64,000 nt of DNA from Athalassotoga sp049965695 (GCF_049965695.1 NZ_JBMFWB010000005.1:1-64000); one strand, 5' to 3'; shown: positions 34,594 to 43,366, numbered from the stretch's first letter. Translations and numbers: made by a program. Notes: a model not told the origin generated them from the letters alone.

Positions 34594-35156
34594 TCTGGGC
34601 ACTTCGCGGATCGATAACAAGAAAAAGCACCAATTCCATCGCGATTGATACTGGGAATGTCGTCTACGAAGTCTTTTTTGCGTTGAAAGAGATCGAAAAT
34701 TTAAAAGAAGGTCAGGATATCTTGGTTTACATACGTGAAAACGCAAAAGAGGCTGAACCCATTGAACTCATAGGCTTTTTAAGTGAAGAGCGCAGATATC
34801 TTTATGATATGTTGGTAAGCGTAAATGGAATAGGATCGAAAAACGCACTCAAGATCATGGATTTTATCGATCTTGAAACACTTTCAACTTCTGTGGAATC
34901 AAAAGACGTTAAATTTTTGAGTTCACTTCCCGGCATAGGACAAAAAACGGCCGAGCGGATCATATTGGAATTATCTGGAAAGATAAAAGAAATAGGCAGA
35001 TCGGATTTAAAACTTGGGGAAGCGGTTGAAACTTTGATAGCGTTAGGCTTTTCCCGTAACGAAGCCTTTGTCGCCGTTAAAAGGGCAATCGATTCAGGGG
35101 CGCGGGAACTTGAAGATATAGTTAAAATCGCACTTTCAACTGTAAGAAAGGTCTGA
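34590..35156 (+). CDS. ruvA: Holliday junction DNA helicase subunit RuvA
   Basis: RuvA binds four-way DNA junctions and loads RuvB. The 188-residue protein shows the OB-fold N-terminus (RGSIT...), the helix-hairpin-helix pair (LVSVNGIGSKNALKIM and LSSLPGIGQKTAERIILEL) and the small C-terminal domain III. It is coupled to folC by ATGA. No ruvB or ruvC is in the window. Confidence 0.95.
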   Translation: MIWALRGSITRKSTNSIAIDTGNVVYEVFFALKEIENLKEGQDILVYIRENAKEAEPIELIGFLSEERRYLYDMLVSVNGIGSKNALKIMDFIDLETLSTSVESKDVKFLSSLPGIGQKTAERIILELSGKIKEIGRSDLKLGEAVETLIALGFSRNEAFVAVKRAIDSGARELEDIVKIALSTVRKV

Positions 35157-35166
35157 TTTGTAAATT

Positions 35167-35196
35167 TTGTAAGTTTTTGAAAAAAAGTTGTATAAT
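35167..35196 (+). promoter_or_regulatory. glmU operon promoter
   Basis: TTGTAA (35167-35172), an 18-nt spacer and a perfect TATAAT (35191-35196) predict a start near 35203. The leader would be about 10 nt, which favours TTG 35214 over GTG 35205 as the glmU start. Confidence 0.72.
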
Positions 35197-35213
35197 CTCG
35201 AAGGGTGATCGAA

Positions 35214-36569
35214 TTGAAAAAGGTTTTGATACTTGCCGCTGGACTTGGAAAGCGAATGAATTCACCAAGGCCAAAAGTTGTTCATGAGGTGCTTGGCAAA
35301 CCCCTTTTAAACTGGACGATAGACGTGGCAAAAGAGGCTAAGGCTGACGAAATCGGAGTTGTTCTGGGACATGGTGCCGAATTGGTTTATCCCCTGATTC
35401 CAAGCGATGTAAAGGTTTTTATTCAAGAATCGCAACTCGGTACGGCCGATGCTGTAAAAGCGGCAAAAAATTTTTTAAACGGCAAGGTGGTAATACTTTA
35501 CGGTGATGTACCTTTAATTTCAGGTGAAGTGGTAAGTTCTCTGTTCGAATCAAAAGCGAATATGACGATTTTAACGGCCATCTTGGAAACGCCTTTTGGG
35601 TATGGAAGAATAGTCAGAGAAGATGGAAAAGTGATCAAGATCGTGGAGGAAAATGACGCCACGGATGATATTAGAAAGATAAAAGAGATAAACAGCGGAA
35701 TATATGCTTTTGATTCTGAATCTTTGGTTTACGCTCTTGACAGAATAAAAAACAACAACAAAAAAGGAGAATATTACCTTACCGACGCTGTTGAAATTCT
35801 TTTGGCAGGAGGATATGCTGTAGAGACAGTTCAGGTTAAGAATTCAAATAGCGTTTTGGGTGTGAATACACAGAAAGAACTTGCGACGCTTATAAAAAAT
35901 GTTAAGGACGATATAAACGATGCCTTAATGGATGCGGGTGTTACGATAGAAGATCCGCAAACAACTTTTGTGGGACCAGACGTCATCGTTGAATCCGGTG
36001 CTGTTTTGAAGCCTTTCACTTTCATTTATGGCAAAAGTAGAATTTCATCGAATGCCTCAATTGGCCCAGAGACGACGATAGTTGATTGTACGGTCGGCAA
36101 CAATACTTTTGTGATCAGATCTGATTGTAGCGGATCCGTCATAGGAAATAATTGTTCAATAGGACCTTTTTCCCGTTTGAGACCCGGAACATTCATAGAA
36201 GATAACGTTAAAATTGGAAATTACGTTGAGGTAAAAAATTCACATCTTTCGAAAGGCGTTAAATCTCAGCATCTTACGTATCTGGGTGATGCCACAATCG
36301 GGGAAGATACAAACATCGGGGCTGGAACAATAACCTGCAATTACGATGGTGTCAGAAAAAATAAAACTTTCATTGGCAAAAATGTGTTCGTCGGATCTAA
36401 CACGGCACTTGTTGCGCCTGTGAAAGTAGGTGATGGGGCTTTGATAGGTGCTGGATCTACGATAACCGATGATGTGCCGGCATATGCCCTTGCCCTTGGA
36501 AGGGCAAAACAGTTAAACAAAGAAGAATGGGTCTTGAAAAAAAGGAGAGATTCGTCCGATGAAAAATGA
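35214..36569 (+). CDS. glmU: bifunctional UDP-GlcNAc pyrophosphorylase / glucosamine-1-P acetyltransferase
   Basis: GlmU makes UDP-N-acetylglucosamine for peptidoglycan. The N-terminal uridyltransferase has LAAGLGKRMNSPRPKVVHE (8-26). The C-terminal left-handed beta-helix has the acetyltransferase KSQHLTYLGD histidine and GAGTITCNYDG. The length of 451 residues is standard. GAAGGGTG precedes TTG 35214. It heads the operon glmU-prs-rplY-pth-mrnC and overlaps prs by 11 nt. Confidence 0.95.
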   Translation: MKKVLILAAGLGKRMNSPRPKVVHEVLGKPLLNWTIDVAKEAKADEIGVVLGHGAELVYPLIPSDVKVFIQESQLGTADAVKAAKNFLNGKVVILYGDVPLISGEVVSSLFESKANMTILTAILETPFGYGRIVREDGKVIKIVEENDATDDIRKIKEINSGIYAFDSESLVYALDRIKNNNKKGEYYLTDAVEILLAGGYAVETVQVKNSNSVLGVNTQKELATLIKNVKDDINDALMDAGVTIEDPQTTFVGPDVIVESGAVLKPFTFIYGKSRISSNASIGPETTIVDCTVGNNTFVIRSDCSGSVIGNNCSIGPFSRLRPGTFIEDNVKIGNYVEVKNSHLSKGVKSQHLTYLGDATIGEDTNIGAGTITCNYDGVRKNKTFIGKNVFVGSNTALVAPVKVGDGALIGAGSTITDDVPAYALALGRAKQLNKEEWVLKKRRDSSDEK

Positions 36570-37500
36570 AATGAAGATTCTTGGTGGCTCTTCGAATCAG
36601 CCTTTGCTTGAAAGAATTTGCGCTTACACCAATGTCAATCCGATACACGTTGAGATCACACATTTTGCCGATGGAGAAATAAACATGAGGATAGAAGAGA
36701 CGGTTAGAGGTCATGATGTTTTTCTCCTTCAATCAACCTCTCCACCCGTTAACGATAACCTTATGGAACTTTTGATAATAATAGACGCTTTAAAACGTGC
36801 ATCCGCAAACACGATAGCCGTGGTAATTCCTTACTATGGCTATGCAAGGCAAGACAGAAAAGCGCGCGGGAGAGATCCGATAAGCGCCAAACTTGTCGCA
36901 AATCTTTTGACAACTGCCGGAGCAACGAGAATTCTCACGATGGATCTCCACAGTGAACAAATTCAAGGATTTTTCGATATACCCGTTGACAACCTTCAAT
37001 CATTTCCGGTTTTCGTCGATAGTTTAAAGAAACATGAAAATCTCGATAAAGATAAAACAGTCGTTGTATCTCCGGACATAGGAGCGGTTAAGCGTGCCAG
37101 AAAATTTGCCGAAAAGATGAGTTTACCGATTGCCATTCTTGACAAAAGAAGACCGAAGGAGAATGTTGCAGAGGTGCTTCATGTCATCGGTGATGTGGAA
37201 GGAATGACTTCCGTGATGTTTGATGATATGATAGATACGGGAAGAACTTTGATCGAAGGTGCAAAACTTTTAAAACAAAAAGGTTCAACAAAGGTAATTG
37301 CATGCGCAACACACGGATTGTTTTCTCAAAATTCACTTGAGATGCTTGATAAATCTGAAATAGACAGGATTTACGTCACAGACACGATTGCGCACGATGA
37401 ATTACCCGATAAAATAAAAGTGGTTTCCGTTGCTTCCCTTTTCGGCGAAGCAATGATAAGAATAAGAAAAAGTTTGTCAATTAGCATATTGTTTAAGTAA
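36559..37500 (+). CDS. prs: ribose-phosphate pyrophosphokinase
   Basis: Prs makes PRPP from ribose 5-phosphate and ATP for nucleotide, His and Trp synthesis. The 313-residue class I enzyme has the YYGYARQDRKARGRDPISAK flexible region (92-111), the MDLHSEQIQGFF segment and the PRPP loop FDDMIDTGRTL. ATG 36559 follows AAGGAGAG with 10-nt spacing. The glmU-prs-rplY-pth order matches Bacillus. Confidence 0.96.
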   Translation: MKNEMKILGGSSNQPLLERICAYTNVNPIHVEITHFADGEINMRIEETVRGHDVFLLQSTSPPVNDNLMELLIIIDALKRASANTIAVVIPYYGYARQDRKARGRDPISAKLVANLLTTAGATRILTMDLHSEQIQGFFDIPVDNLQSFPVFVDSLKKHENLDKDKTVVVSPDIGAVKRARKFAEKMSLPIAILDKRRPKENVAEVLHVIGDVEGMTSVMFDDMIDTGRTLIEGAKLLKQKGSTKVIACATHGLFSQNSLEMLDKSEIDRIYVTDTIAHDELPDKIKVVSVASLFGEAMIRIRKSLSISILFK

Positions 37501-37512
37501 GGAGGAATTTGA

Positions 37513-38166
37513 ATGGCTGTTCAACTTAAAGCCAAAGTTAGAGAAAACGGTAAGGCAAAAAATCTCATCAAAGATGGGAAAATACCCGCCGTTATCTACG
37601 GACCGAATCATGGCAATCTAAATGTTCAATTGTTGGAAGGTGAGATTGAGTCTTTGATCTCGAAAGCAAAGGAGACAACGCCAGTTCACGTTACCGTCGA
37701 TTTGAATGGAACTGCTGAAGAAAGAAATGTTTTCGTAAAATCAGTTCAATTTCACAAGGTAAGTGGAAAGATAATACACGTTGATCTTTACGAACCCGAT
37801 CCAAACAAACATATGAGGTTTAAAATACCTGTTGAGTTTGTTGGAGAAGCAGAAGGAATCAAAACCGGCGGGATATTCGATGTGCTTCTGAGAGACATCG
37901 AAGGGGAAGCGTTACCGTCTAACATAATCGAAGAGATGAAAATCGACATCTCTGCGATGAAAATTGGAGAATCCCTGAAAGTTAAGGATCTGAAAGTGCC
38001 TGACAACGTAAAGATACTGCAAAATGCCGAAGACATCATAGCCGTTATAAAAGCTCCACGAGCCGAAGAAGTAACCGCTCCAGCGGAAGTTACAGAAACT
38101 GCTGAACCGGAAGCCATAAAGACTAAGGGAAAGAAAGAGGAAGAAGAAGAAAAAGAGGAGAAATAA
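37513..38166 (+). CDS. rplY: 50S ribosomal protein bL25, long (Ctc/TL5) form
   Basis: This protein binds 5S rRNA in the large subunit. Its 217 residues comprise the N-terminal L25 beta-barrel (KIPAVIYGPNHGNLNVQL), the TL5 C-terminal domain (about 95-185) and an acidic-lysine tail. AAGGAGG precedes ATG 37513. It lies between prs and pth, the usual location of ctc. Confidence 0.95.
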   Translation: MAVQLKAKVRENGKAKNLIKDGKIPAVIYGPNHGNLNVQLLEGEIESLISKAKETTPVHVTVDLNGTAEERNVFVKSVQFHKVSGKIIHVDLYEPDPNKHMRFKIPVEFVGEAEGIKTGGIFDVLLRDIEGEALPSNIIEEMKIDISAMKIGESLKVKDLKVPDNVKILQNAEDIIAVIKAPRAEEVTAPAEVTETAEPEAIKTKGKKEEEEEKEEK

Positions 38167-38724
38167 TTGTCAGACTTTTTTGTCCTTGGTCTCGGAAATC
38201 CCGGCAGAAAATATGCCATGACAAGACACAACGTGGGTTTCATTTTCGTGGACAGATTCTTAAAGAAATATCCACCTTTTAGCGTTACGGAAAAGGTGGA
38301 TTATGTTCTTTATGCTGTAAATATCGATGGAATAAACCTTTCAGTTGTAAAGCCCATGACTTTTATGAACGAAAGTGGACTTGTCTTTAAATCACTGTAT
38401 CCAGTGAATCCTCCGATTGTAGTTTACGATGATCTCGATCTTGAAATCGGAAAGTTGAGAATACGTCCGTCGGGATCTGCCGGAGGACATAATGGCATCA
38501 AATCTATAATTCAGCATCTTGGAACACAAAATTTTCCGAGAGTTAGAATAGGAATAGGTCCCAAAAAAGGAGATGCCGTAGACCATGTGCTTGGCCATTT
38601 CACGCCGTCAGAATTTTTGATCATCGATCAGGTAATCGATATATGTGTCGAGGCCGTACCTGTGATTTTAAAAGAAGGAATTGAGTCTGCAATGAACAAA
38701 TACAATTCGAAGGTCATTTCATGA
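38167..38724 (+). CDS. pth: peptidyl-tRNA hydrolase
   Basis: Pth releases peptides from peptidyl-tRNA that has dropped off the ribosome. The 185-residue protein has GLGNPGRKYAMTRHNVGF (8-25), with N11 and catalytic H21, then YDDLDLEIGKLRI and SAGGHNGIKSI. TTG 38167 follows GAGGAG by 6 nt and begins one base after the rplY stop. Its stop overlaps the mrnC start (ATGA). Confidence 0.95.
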   Translation: MSDFFVLGLGNPGRKYAMTRHNVGFIFVDRFLKKYPPFSVTEKVDYVLYAVNIDGINLSVVKPMTFMNESGLVFKSLYPVNPPIVVYDDLDLEIGKLRIRPSGSAGGHNGIKSIIQHLGTQNFPRVRIGIGPKKGDAVDHVLGHFTPSEFLIIDQVIDICVEAVPVILKEGIESAMNKYNSKVIS

Positions 38725-39089
38725 AAAAACTTGGATTTGAATTCAATCAGGATCTCAGAGAAGTTTCTACAAAAGATCTCGCATACGTGGGAGATGCGGT
38801 TTTCGAACTTTATTGCAGGTTGAGATTTTCATTTGACAGTAAAAATGTTCGGGCGCATGTCAACGCAGCATCTCAAGCATCAATGTTCGATCTTGTGGAA
38901 CCATTTCTTGAGATTGACGAAAAAGCGGTAGCGATGCGTGGCAGAAATCTCAAAGGATACCGCAGCAAAGATCCACTTTACAGAAAAGCAACGGCACTGG
39001 AAAGTGTTGTCGGCTACCTTTTTTTGTCTGGCAAAGAGGATCGACTTGAAAAAATACTTTCATTTGTTCCAAAAACAGATAAAAATTAA
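38721..39089 (+). CDS. mrnC: mini-ribonuclease III
   Basis: This is a 122-residue RNase III catalytic domain without a dsRNA-binding domain, which matures 23S rRNA ends in Bacillus. The signature LAYVGDAVFE carries the catalytic D25; R-G-R-N-L-K and the Y-x-x-AT-ALE motif are present downstream. It is the last gene of the glmU operon. It meets the minus-strand decarboxylase gene tail to tail with a shared TTAA, so no room for a terminator exists between them. Confidence 0.92.
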   Translation: MKKLGFEFNQDLREVSTKDLAYVGDAVFELYCRLRFSFDSKNVRAHVNAASQASMFDLVEPFLEIDEKAVAMRGRNLKGYRSKDPLYRKATALESVVGYLFLSGKEDRLEKILSFVPKTDKN

Positions 39090-40273
39090 AACGTACTTTT
39101 TTGAGTTTTGTTTTTCATAAATTTTCCGAAAATGAAAAGTGCAAAACCGAAAGCGATCATTATAAGTGTAGATTTCCAAAAAGCACTGAATGCAACGTTA
39201 TAAACATTTTGTTCTCCGGTTAAGACAGATTGAAGCAAGAATGTACCTGCAACTGCAGAGGCTATCTGTCCTGCTGCATTTGCCGATAAGGCTGCTGGTA
39301 GCAGAAAAGAATGGCGGTTTTTTTGCTGAGCGTAAGTGTGAACTACCCTCGATGCCATCGGAAACGCACTGTTTCCAGATGCCCCTATTGATGGGTTGAA
39401 AGATTTATCGAAGATATGAAAAATTTTCCCTGCCAAAACTCCAAACGCGAGGTTAAGTATGAAAGCCACTATGCCAAGTGAAAAGATCATCAAAGTGTCA
39501 AATCTGAAAAAAAGATCTGCAGACATGTTTGCACCTATAAGCATTGCTATTAAAATCGTTGAAATCATGGCCAATTCTTTTTCAGCAGTTTCTTTGAGTT
39601 TTTGCGTTTGTCCATTTATCCTCAAAAAATTGCCAAACATGAGGAAACCTATTAAAGGAAGTGCCATTGGCGCTACAAGTCCCACCAACAAGATAAGTAA
39701 AAACGGAAAGATCATGAGAGTTTTTTTGGATATATTTTGATTCACCTTTGTGTTTGACTCCATCTCATTTTTTGTCACAAAGATTTTCAAAATTAGCGGA
39801 ATCAAAAGTGGTATGATTGAAACGTAAGTATAAGCGGCAAGGGAAACGGGTGCTATGAGATCTGGCTTAAGCATAGATGTAACGTATATGGAAGTTGGCC
39901 CATCGGCTGTTCCTATTGAAGCTATCGATGCAGCAGATCTTATGTCAAAACCAAAATAACTTGCCATCAAAAAGGTTAAGAAGATTCCTACCTGCGAGAA
40001 GGCTCCTATGACCGTGTAAAACGGATTGGATATAAGCAGATTGAAATCCATCATTGCACCTATGGATATAAAAATGAACAAAGGAAGCAATTCAGATCCT
40101 ATCAAAAGATTAAAAAGATTGGTTAGAAGTCCTCCTTGACCGACTAAAGGATTTCCAGGAATATTGGAAAAGAAGATGAAAAATCCTATTGGAACGAGAA
40201 GCAAGGGTTCAAGTTTGAATTTCACTGATAAAAATATAATCGCAATTCCAAGAATAAGCATAAATGCCCACAT
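39086..40273 (-). CDS. sodium-pumping decarboxylase beta subunit (OadB/GcdB-like), stand-alone
   Basis: This 395-residue membrane protein is related to the beta subunit of oxaloacetate, glutaconyl-CoA or methylmalonyl-CoA decarboxylase Na+ pumps. The first channel motif is TADGPTSIY with D124; the second is NPSIGASGNSAFPMASRV with the conserved serine and arginine positions. The usual alpha (carboxyltransferase), gamma and biotin-carrier genes are not adjacent. Minus-strand ATG at 40273 has AGGGGGATG about 8 nt upstream; ATG 40282 overlaps that site. A good promoter lies at 40359-40387. Its partner subunits may be elsewhere, or it may act alone as an ion channel or carrier. Confidence 0.88.
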   Translation of the reverse strand: MWAFMLILGIAIIFLSVKFKLEPLLLVPIGFFIFFSNIPGNPLVGQGGLLTNLFNLLIGSELLPLFIFISIGAMMDFNLLISNPFYTVIGAFSQVGIFLTFLMASYFGFDIRSAASIASIGTADGPTSIYVTSMLKPDLIAPVSLAAYTYVSIIPLLIPLILKIFVTKNEMESNTKVNQNISKKTLMIFPFLLILLVGLVAPMALPLIGFLMFGNFLRINGQTQKLKETAEKELAMISTILIAMLIGANMSADLFFRFDTLMIFSLGIVAFILNLAFGVLAGKIFHIFDKSFNPSIGASGNSAFPMASRVVHTYAQQKNRHSFLLPAALSANAAGQIASAVAGTFLLQSVLTGEQNVYNVAFSAFWKSTLIMIAFGFALFIFGKFMKNKTQKSTF

Positions 40274-40358
40274 TAAAATCATCCCCCTATGATATACCGG
40301 CTGCCTTTTACCGCTAATTTGTATGCTTCACACTTAAAGTTTAATATATTTCTCAATT

Positions 40359-40387
40359 ATGCTAACATTTTAAACGTTGAATGTCAA
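40359..40387 (-). promoter_or_regulatory. promoter of the decarboxylase beta-subunit gene
   Basis: On the minus strand TTGACA (complement of 40382-40387), a 17-nt spacer and TAGCAT (complement of 40359-40364) predict a start near 40352 and a leader of about 80 nt. Repeat copy E farther upstream offers a second outward promoter. Confidence 0.7.
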
Positions 40388-40450
40388 TTCATTTGTTGGC
40401 CTTTATTTGTCATTTTCAATCGGTAATGAAAAATTATTCCAAATCTAAAG

Positions 40451-40462
40451 TGGTATATACCA
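40451..40462. other. 12-bp perfect palindrome in the divergent intergenic region
   Basis: TGGTATATACCA reads the same on both strands and lies between the minus-strand promoter (40359-40387) and repeat E. It could be a regulator site. The rest of 40283-40518 is AT-rich with no reading frame I can support. Confidence 0.3.
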
Positions 40463-40518
40463 TTCACTGTTCGATTTTGGTGTACAATTAGGTAAAGTGT
40501 TATAGTATTGGAAAAAAT

Positions 40519-40701
40519 TATATGCTGAATTCACTTTAAAAGCCGAATGCTTATTTACAGAAGCGGATGGCAGGATGCCTCGATCAGTGAATGGTGAAGA
40601 GTGAATAGATCTAAATTGAAAATTGTCAAATTCACGCGCTACGTGCCGTGCAGGTACCTGTCGGAGCGATGATTCGGAATGTGAATTTTTGTTGGTATAT
40701 T
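40519..40701 (+). repeat. MITE-like repeat, copy E (about 183 bp)
   Basis: The inverted ends are CTTTAAAAGCCGAATGC and GATGATTCGGAAT, with GGCAGGATGCCTCGATCAG and the palindrome CAGGTACCTG inside. It lacks about 75-90 bp of the core seen in C and D and instead has AAATTGAAAATTGTCAA, shared with copy B. Outward promoter-like sites occur at both ends: minus, -35 at 40542-40547 and CATATA as the complement of 40519-40524; plus, 40673-40701. It therefore sits between, and faces, two divergent genes. Confidence 0.87.
40673..40701 (+). promoter_or_regulatory. promoter at the right end of repeat E
   Basis: TTCGGA (40673-40678), spacer 17, TATATT (40696-40701). The predicted start near 40708 falls inside the AAGGAGA ribosome site (40704-40710), so the mRNA would have a very short leader. 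Confidence 0.55.
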
Positions 40702-40715
40702 TTAAGGAGAACAAA

Positions 40716-42167
40716 ATGATTGGCAATTTGAAGGTCATTTTTAAATTCATCTTAATCATCGTCTTGCCAATTTTTTTTATCAAAATTACGGATTTTTTTG
40801 TGACTCCCACGATAACTTTTAAATGGGCAATGGTATTTGTCGTTATCGGCCTTTTATGGTCTGCCATTTCATCGGCATATTTGATTTTGGACGGGCATGG
40901 AACTCCCTTTAACGAAAAGCCACCCAAAAAACTTGTAAGATCCGGTCCTTACTCGATGACAAGGCATCCGATATATTTAGGTTTTATATTTTACGTGTTA
41001 GGTCTTTCTCTGTATTTCAACCTATTTTCATTATGGATATGGGCGTCAATCGTCATTTTAATCGTTGTTCATGCTTTAATCGAAGATAAAAATATCGTAA
41101 ATAGATTTCAGGATGCCAAAGCATACGAAAGTTCAACTCCTTTTTTATTACCAATGAGAAAATGGAAAGTAAATCCCATCACCGAGCCTCCATTTCTTTA
41201 TGCTTTTATGTTTTTGGTGGGTAAATTCATAGTACCTTTCTTTTTTGATGTTAGAGTAATTGGAAAAGAAAATATTCCCGAAGGGCCTTATGTTGTCATT
41301 TCAAATCACACATCATATCCGGATCCGTTGTTTGTGATAGATGCACTTAACAGTTATGTACGTTTTCCTATAACATCCGCTCATTACGAGAAATTTTCAT
41401 GGTTTTTTGATATGGCTGGCATGTTTCCCATAAAGAGATACACGGTTGATGTGCCTGCCATAATGAAATTCACAAAAACGATGAAAAGCGGAGGCATAAT
41501 AGGAATTTTCCCGGAAGGCGAAAGAAATTGGGATGGGCGACCCCTTGAAATCCCTGAAGGTGTTGTAAGACTTCTTAAAATGTCGCCAAATCCAATTCTA
41601 CCTGTGCGTATAGATGATGCACATTTGCTTTGGCCAAGGTGGGCTAAAGGGCTTCAAAAGGGTATAGTTAAAGTTGAGATAGGAAAACCAGTCGATTCAA
41701 AAGATTATTCAAAGGCCATCGATTACATTTTTTTGGATACTTTTGAAGATAAAAGATATGCCGATTATCGTGGAATAGAAAAGTACATCTGGAAATGTCC
41801 TTCGTGCAAAACCGTTGGATCGGTAAAGCCTTTTAAAAATGGTTTTGAATGTGCTAAATGTGGTACCCAATGGTTAACGCCGACAGTTAAAAAGGTTAGA
41901 AATTTGCATGATTCCATTGAGTTCTCTCCTGAAGATCTTCCCTTATCTGATAGCGTCATCGTTAACGGGAAAAAATCTAAGATGACACTTCACGAATCTA
42001 AAATCGAGATAGGGGATAAGACACTTTTGTTATCAGAAATTCAAAGTTTTTTAACTGAATCAAATACATCTATTTACATCTTTTCAAATGAACTTTTTAT
42101 AGTTCATCCTTTAAAAACATCATCTCTTATGTGGAAAGAATATTTTGACTTTCTAAGAAAAGTATGA
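40716..42167 (+). CDS. fusion: isoprenylcysteine/phospholipid methyltransferase-like + PlsC acyltransferase + zinc ribbon + PH-like domain
   Basis: This 483-residue protein joins four parts. Residues 1-150 form a membrane methyltransferase-like domain of the ICMT/PEMT type (LVRSGPYSMTRHPIYLG, 73-89). Residues 160-340 are a PlsC acyltransferase with N-H198-x4-D203 (NHTSYPD), MFPIKR and FPEGER (265-270). Residues 361-382 are a CxxC...CxxC zinc ribbon (C361, C364, C379, C382). The remainder (about 395-483) is beta-rich and resembles a small PH-like lipid-binding module. PlsC acylates lysophospholipids; the methyltransferase half may methylate a lipid headgroup or isoprenoid, which is inference. 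ATG 40716 follows AAGGAGA by 5 nt. It ends in the promoter of the next operon. Confidence 0.82.
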   Translation: MIGNLKVIFKFILIIVLPIFFIKITDFFVTPTITFKWAMVFVVIGLLWSAISSAYLILDGHGTPFNEKPPKKLVRSGPYSMTRHPIYLGFIFYVLGLSLYFNLFSLWIWASIVILIVVHALIEDKNIVNRFQDAKAYESSTPFLLPMRKWKVNPITEPPFLYAFMFLVGKFIVPFFFDVRVIGKENIPEGPYVVISNHTSYPDPLFVIDALNSYVRFPITSAHYEKFSWFFDMAGMFPIKRYTVDVPAIMKFTKTMKSGGIIGIFPEGERNWDGRPLEIPEGVVRLLKMSPNPILPVRIDDAHLLWPRWAKGLQKGIVKVEIGKPVDSKDYSKAIDYIFLDTFEDKRYADYRGIEKYIWKCPSCKTVGSVKPFKNGFECAKCGTQWLTPTVKKVRNLHDSIEFSPEDLPLSDSVIVNGKKSKMTLHESKIEIGDKTLLLSEIQSFLTESNTSIYIFSNELFIVHPLKTSSLMWKEYFDFLRKV

Positions 42168-42173
42168 TATAAT
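42145..42173 (+). promoter_or_regulatory. strong promoter of the nucleoside ABC operon
   Basis: TTGACT (42145-42150), spacer 17, TATAAT (42168-42173), overlapping the end of the previous gene. The predicted start near 42180 gives a 5' leader of about 119 nt. I looked for a purine riboswitch in that leader and did not see one; it is AT-rich with no strong hairpin. Confidence 0.85.
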
Positions 42174-42298
42174 TTTCAAAATTATTCGATAAATGTAACT
42201 TTTTGAAAATAAATGATGTTATCTTTTTAATCTTTCACAAATATAAAGAATAATTACCATCGGCAGGTATTTTCAACTTTCAAAAAGGAGGAAGTAGG

Positions 42299-43354
42299 AT
42301 GAAAAAGTATTTGCTATTGGTAAGTATGCTTTTGGTTGCTTTTTTAGCATTCGCCGGCCCTCTCAAAGTTGCCTTCCTTTACGTAGGCCCTGTTGGAGAT
42401 GATGGATGGACCTATTCTCAAAATCTCGGGCGACTCTACGTTCAAAATTACTTCGGTGACAAGATTCAAACAACCTACATTGAAAGTGTCTCCATGACAG
42501 ATGCCGTTAACGTTTTGCAAACACTCGCTCAAAGCGGTTACAAGGTTATCTACACGACAAGTTTTGATTACATGGAGCAAACCGCACAAGTTGCAAAACT
42601 CTTTCCAGACGTCATCTTCGAAAATTGCTCGGGTTATCTTACCAGTCAAAATATGTCATCTTATTTTGGCAGAATTTACGAACCCGAATTTCTTAGTGGT
42701 CTTGTCGCAGGTGCGATGACAAAAACCAATAAAATTGGCTACGTTGCAGCTTTTCCGACTCCGGAGGTTGTAAGGGGAATAAACGCTTTTGCCCTTGGAG
42801 TTCAGATGGTAAATCCACACGCTACTGTTCAGGTTGTATGGGTTAACGACTGGTACAACCCGCCCACCGAAAAAGAAGCCGCTTTATCTTTGATAGGTGC
42901 TGGATGTGATGTGATAAAATCAGAAACTGATTCTCCGGCTCCGCTTCAGGCCGCTGCAAGTAAGGGCGTTTATTGCATAGGATACAACACGGATCAAAGT
43001 TCTTACGCTCCGAAAACCTTTTTAACCGCTTCCGTTTTTAATTGGGGCATTTACTACAAAAATGACATTCAAAACGTACTTGATAACACATGGAAATCCC
43101 AAAATTTCTGGGGAGGACTTGACACCGGTGTTGTAGGGCTTGCTCCAATGAGTAATCTTGTCCCTGATCAGGTACAAAAATTGGTCAATGCCATGGAAGA
43201 AGCAATGAAAGATCACACTTTCAATCCTTTCGCAGGACCCATCTACGATCAATCTGGAAAACTCGTAGTCCCTGCCGGACAAAGCGTTTCTGATCAGGAT
43301 TTGCTTTCTATGAACTGGTTTGTAAAAGGTGTAATCGGAAATATTCCAAAATAA
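42299..43354 (+). CDS. BMP/PnrA-family nucleoside-binding protein 1
   Basis: This is a 351-residue secreted binding protein of the BMP (TmpC/PnrA, purine nucleoside) family. The signal peptide ends at AFLAFAGP with no lipobox cysteine, so the protein is free in the periplasm. Family features include KVAFLYVGPVGDDGWTYSQ, the VAAFPTPEVVRGINAFALG segment and the NPPTEKEAALSLIGAGCDV region. AAGGAGG precedes ATG 42299. A close paralog follows after 12 nt, then an ATPase and two permeases, a complete ABC importer. Confidence 0.92.
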   Translation: MKKYLLLVSMLLVAFLAFAGPLKVAFLYVGPVGDDGWTYSQNLGRLYVQNYFGDKIQTTYIESVSMTDAVNVLQTLAQSGYKVIYTTSFDYMEQTAQVAKLFPDVIFENCSGYLTSQNMSSYFGRIYEPEFLSGLVAGAMTKTNKIGYVAAFPTPEVVRGINAFALGVQMVNPHATVQVVWVNDWYNPPTEKEAALSLIGAGCDVIKSETDSPAPLQAAASKGVYCIGYNTDQSSYAPKTFLTASVFNWGIYYKNDIQNVLDNTWKSQNFWGGLDTGVVGLAPMSNLVPDQVQKLVNAMEEAMKDHTFNPFAGPIYDQSGKLVVPAGQSVSDQDLLSMNWFVKGVIGNIPK

Positions 43355-43366
43355 GGGGGTATAAAA

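Larger units (their letters stand above)
40283..40715. other. divergent intergenic region
   Basis: It holds the leader and promoter of the minus-strand decarboxylase subunit, a 12-bp palindrome, repeat E with outward promoters, and the ribosome site of the lipid-enzyme fusion. No additional gene is supported. Confidence 0.75.

Noticed and set aside
42174..42298. Purine riboswitch before the nucleoside importer
   Set aside because: The leader is AT-rich and has no three-way junction pattern or conserved purine-aptamer loops.
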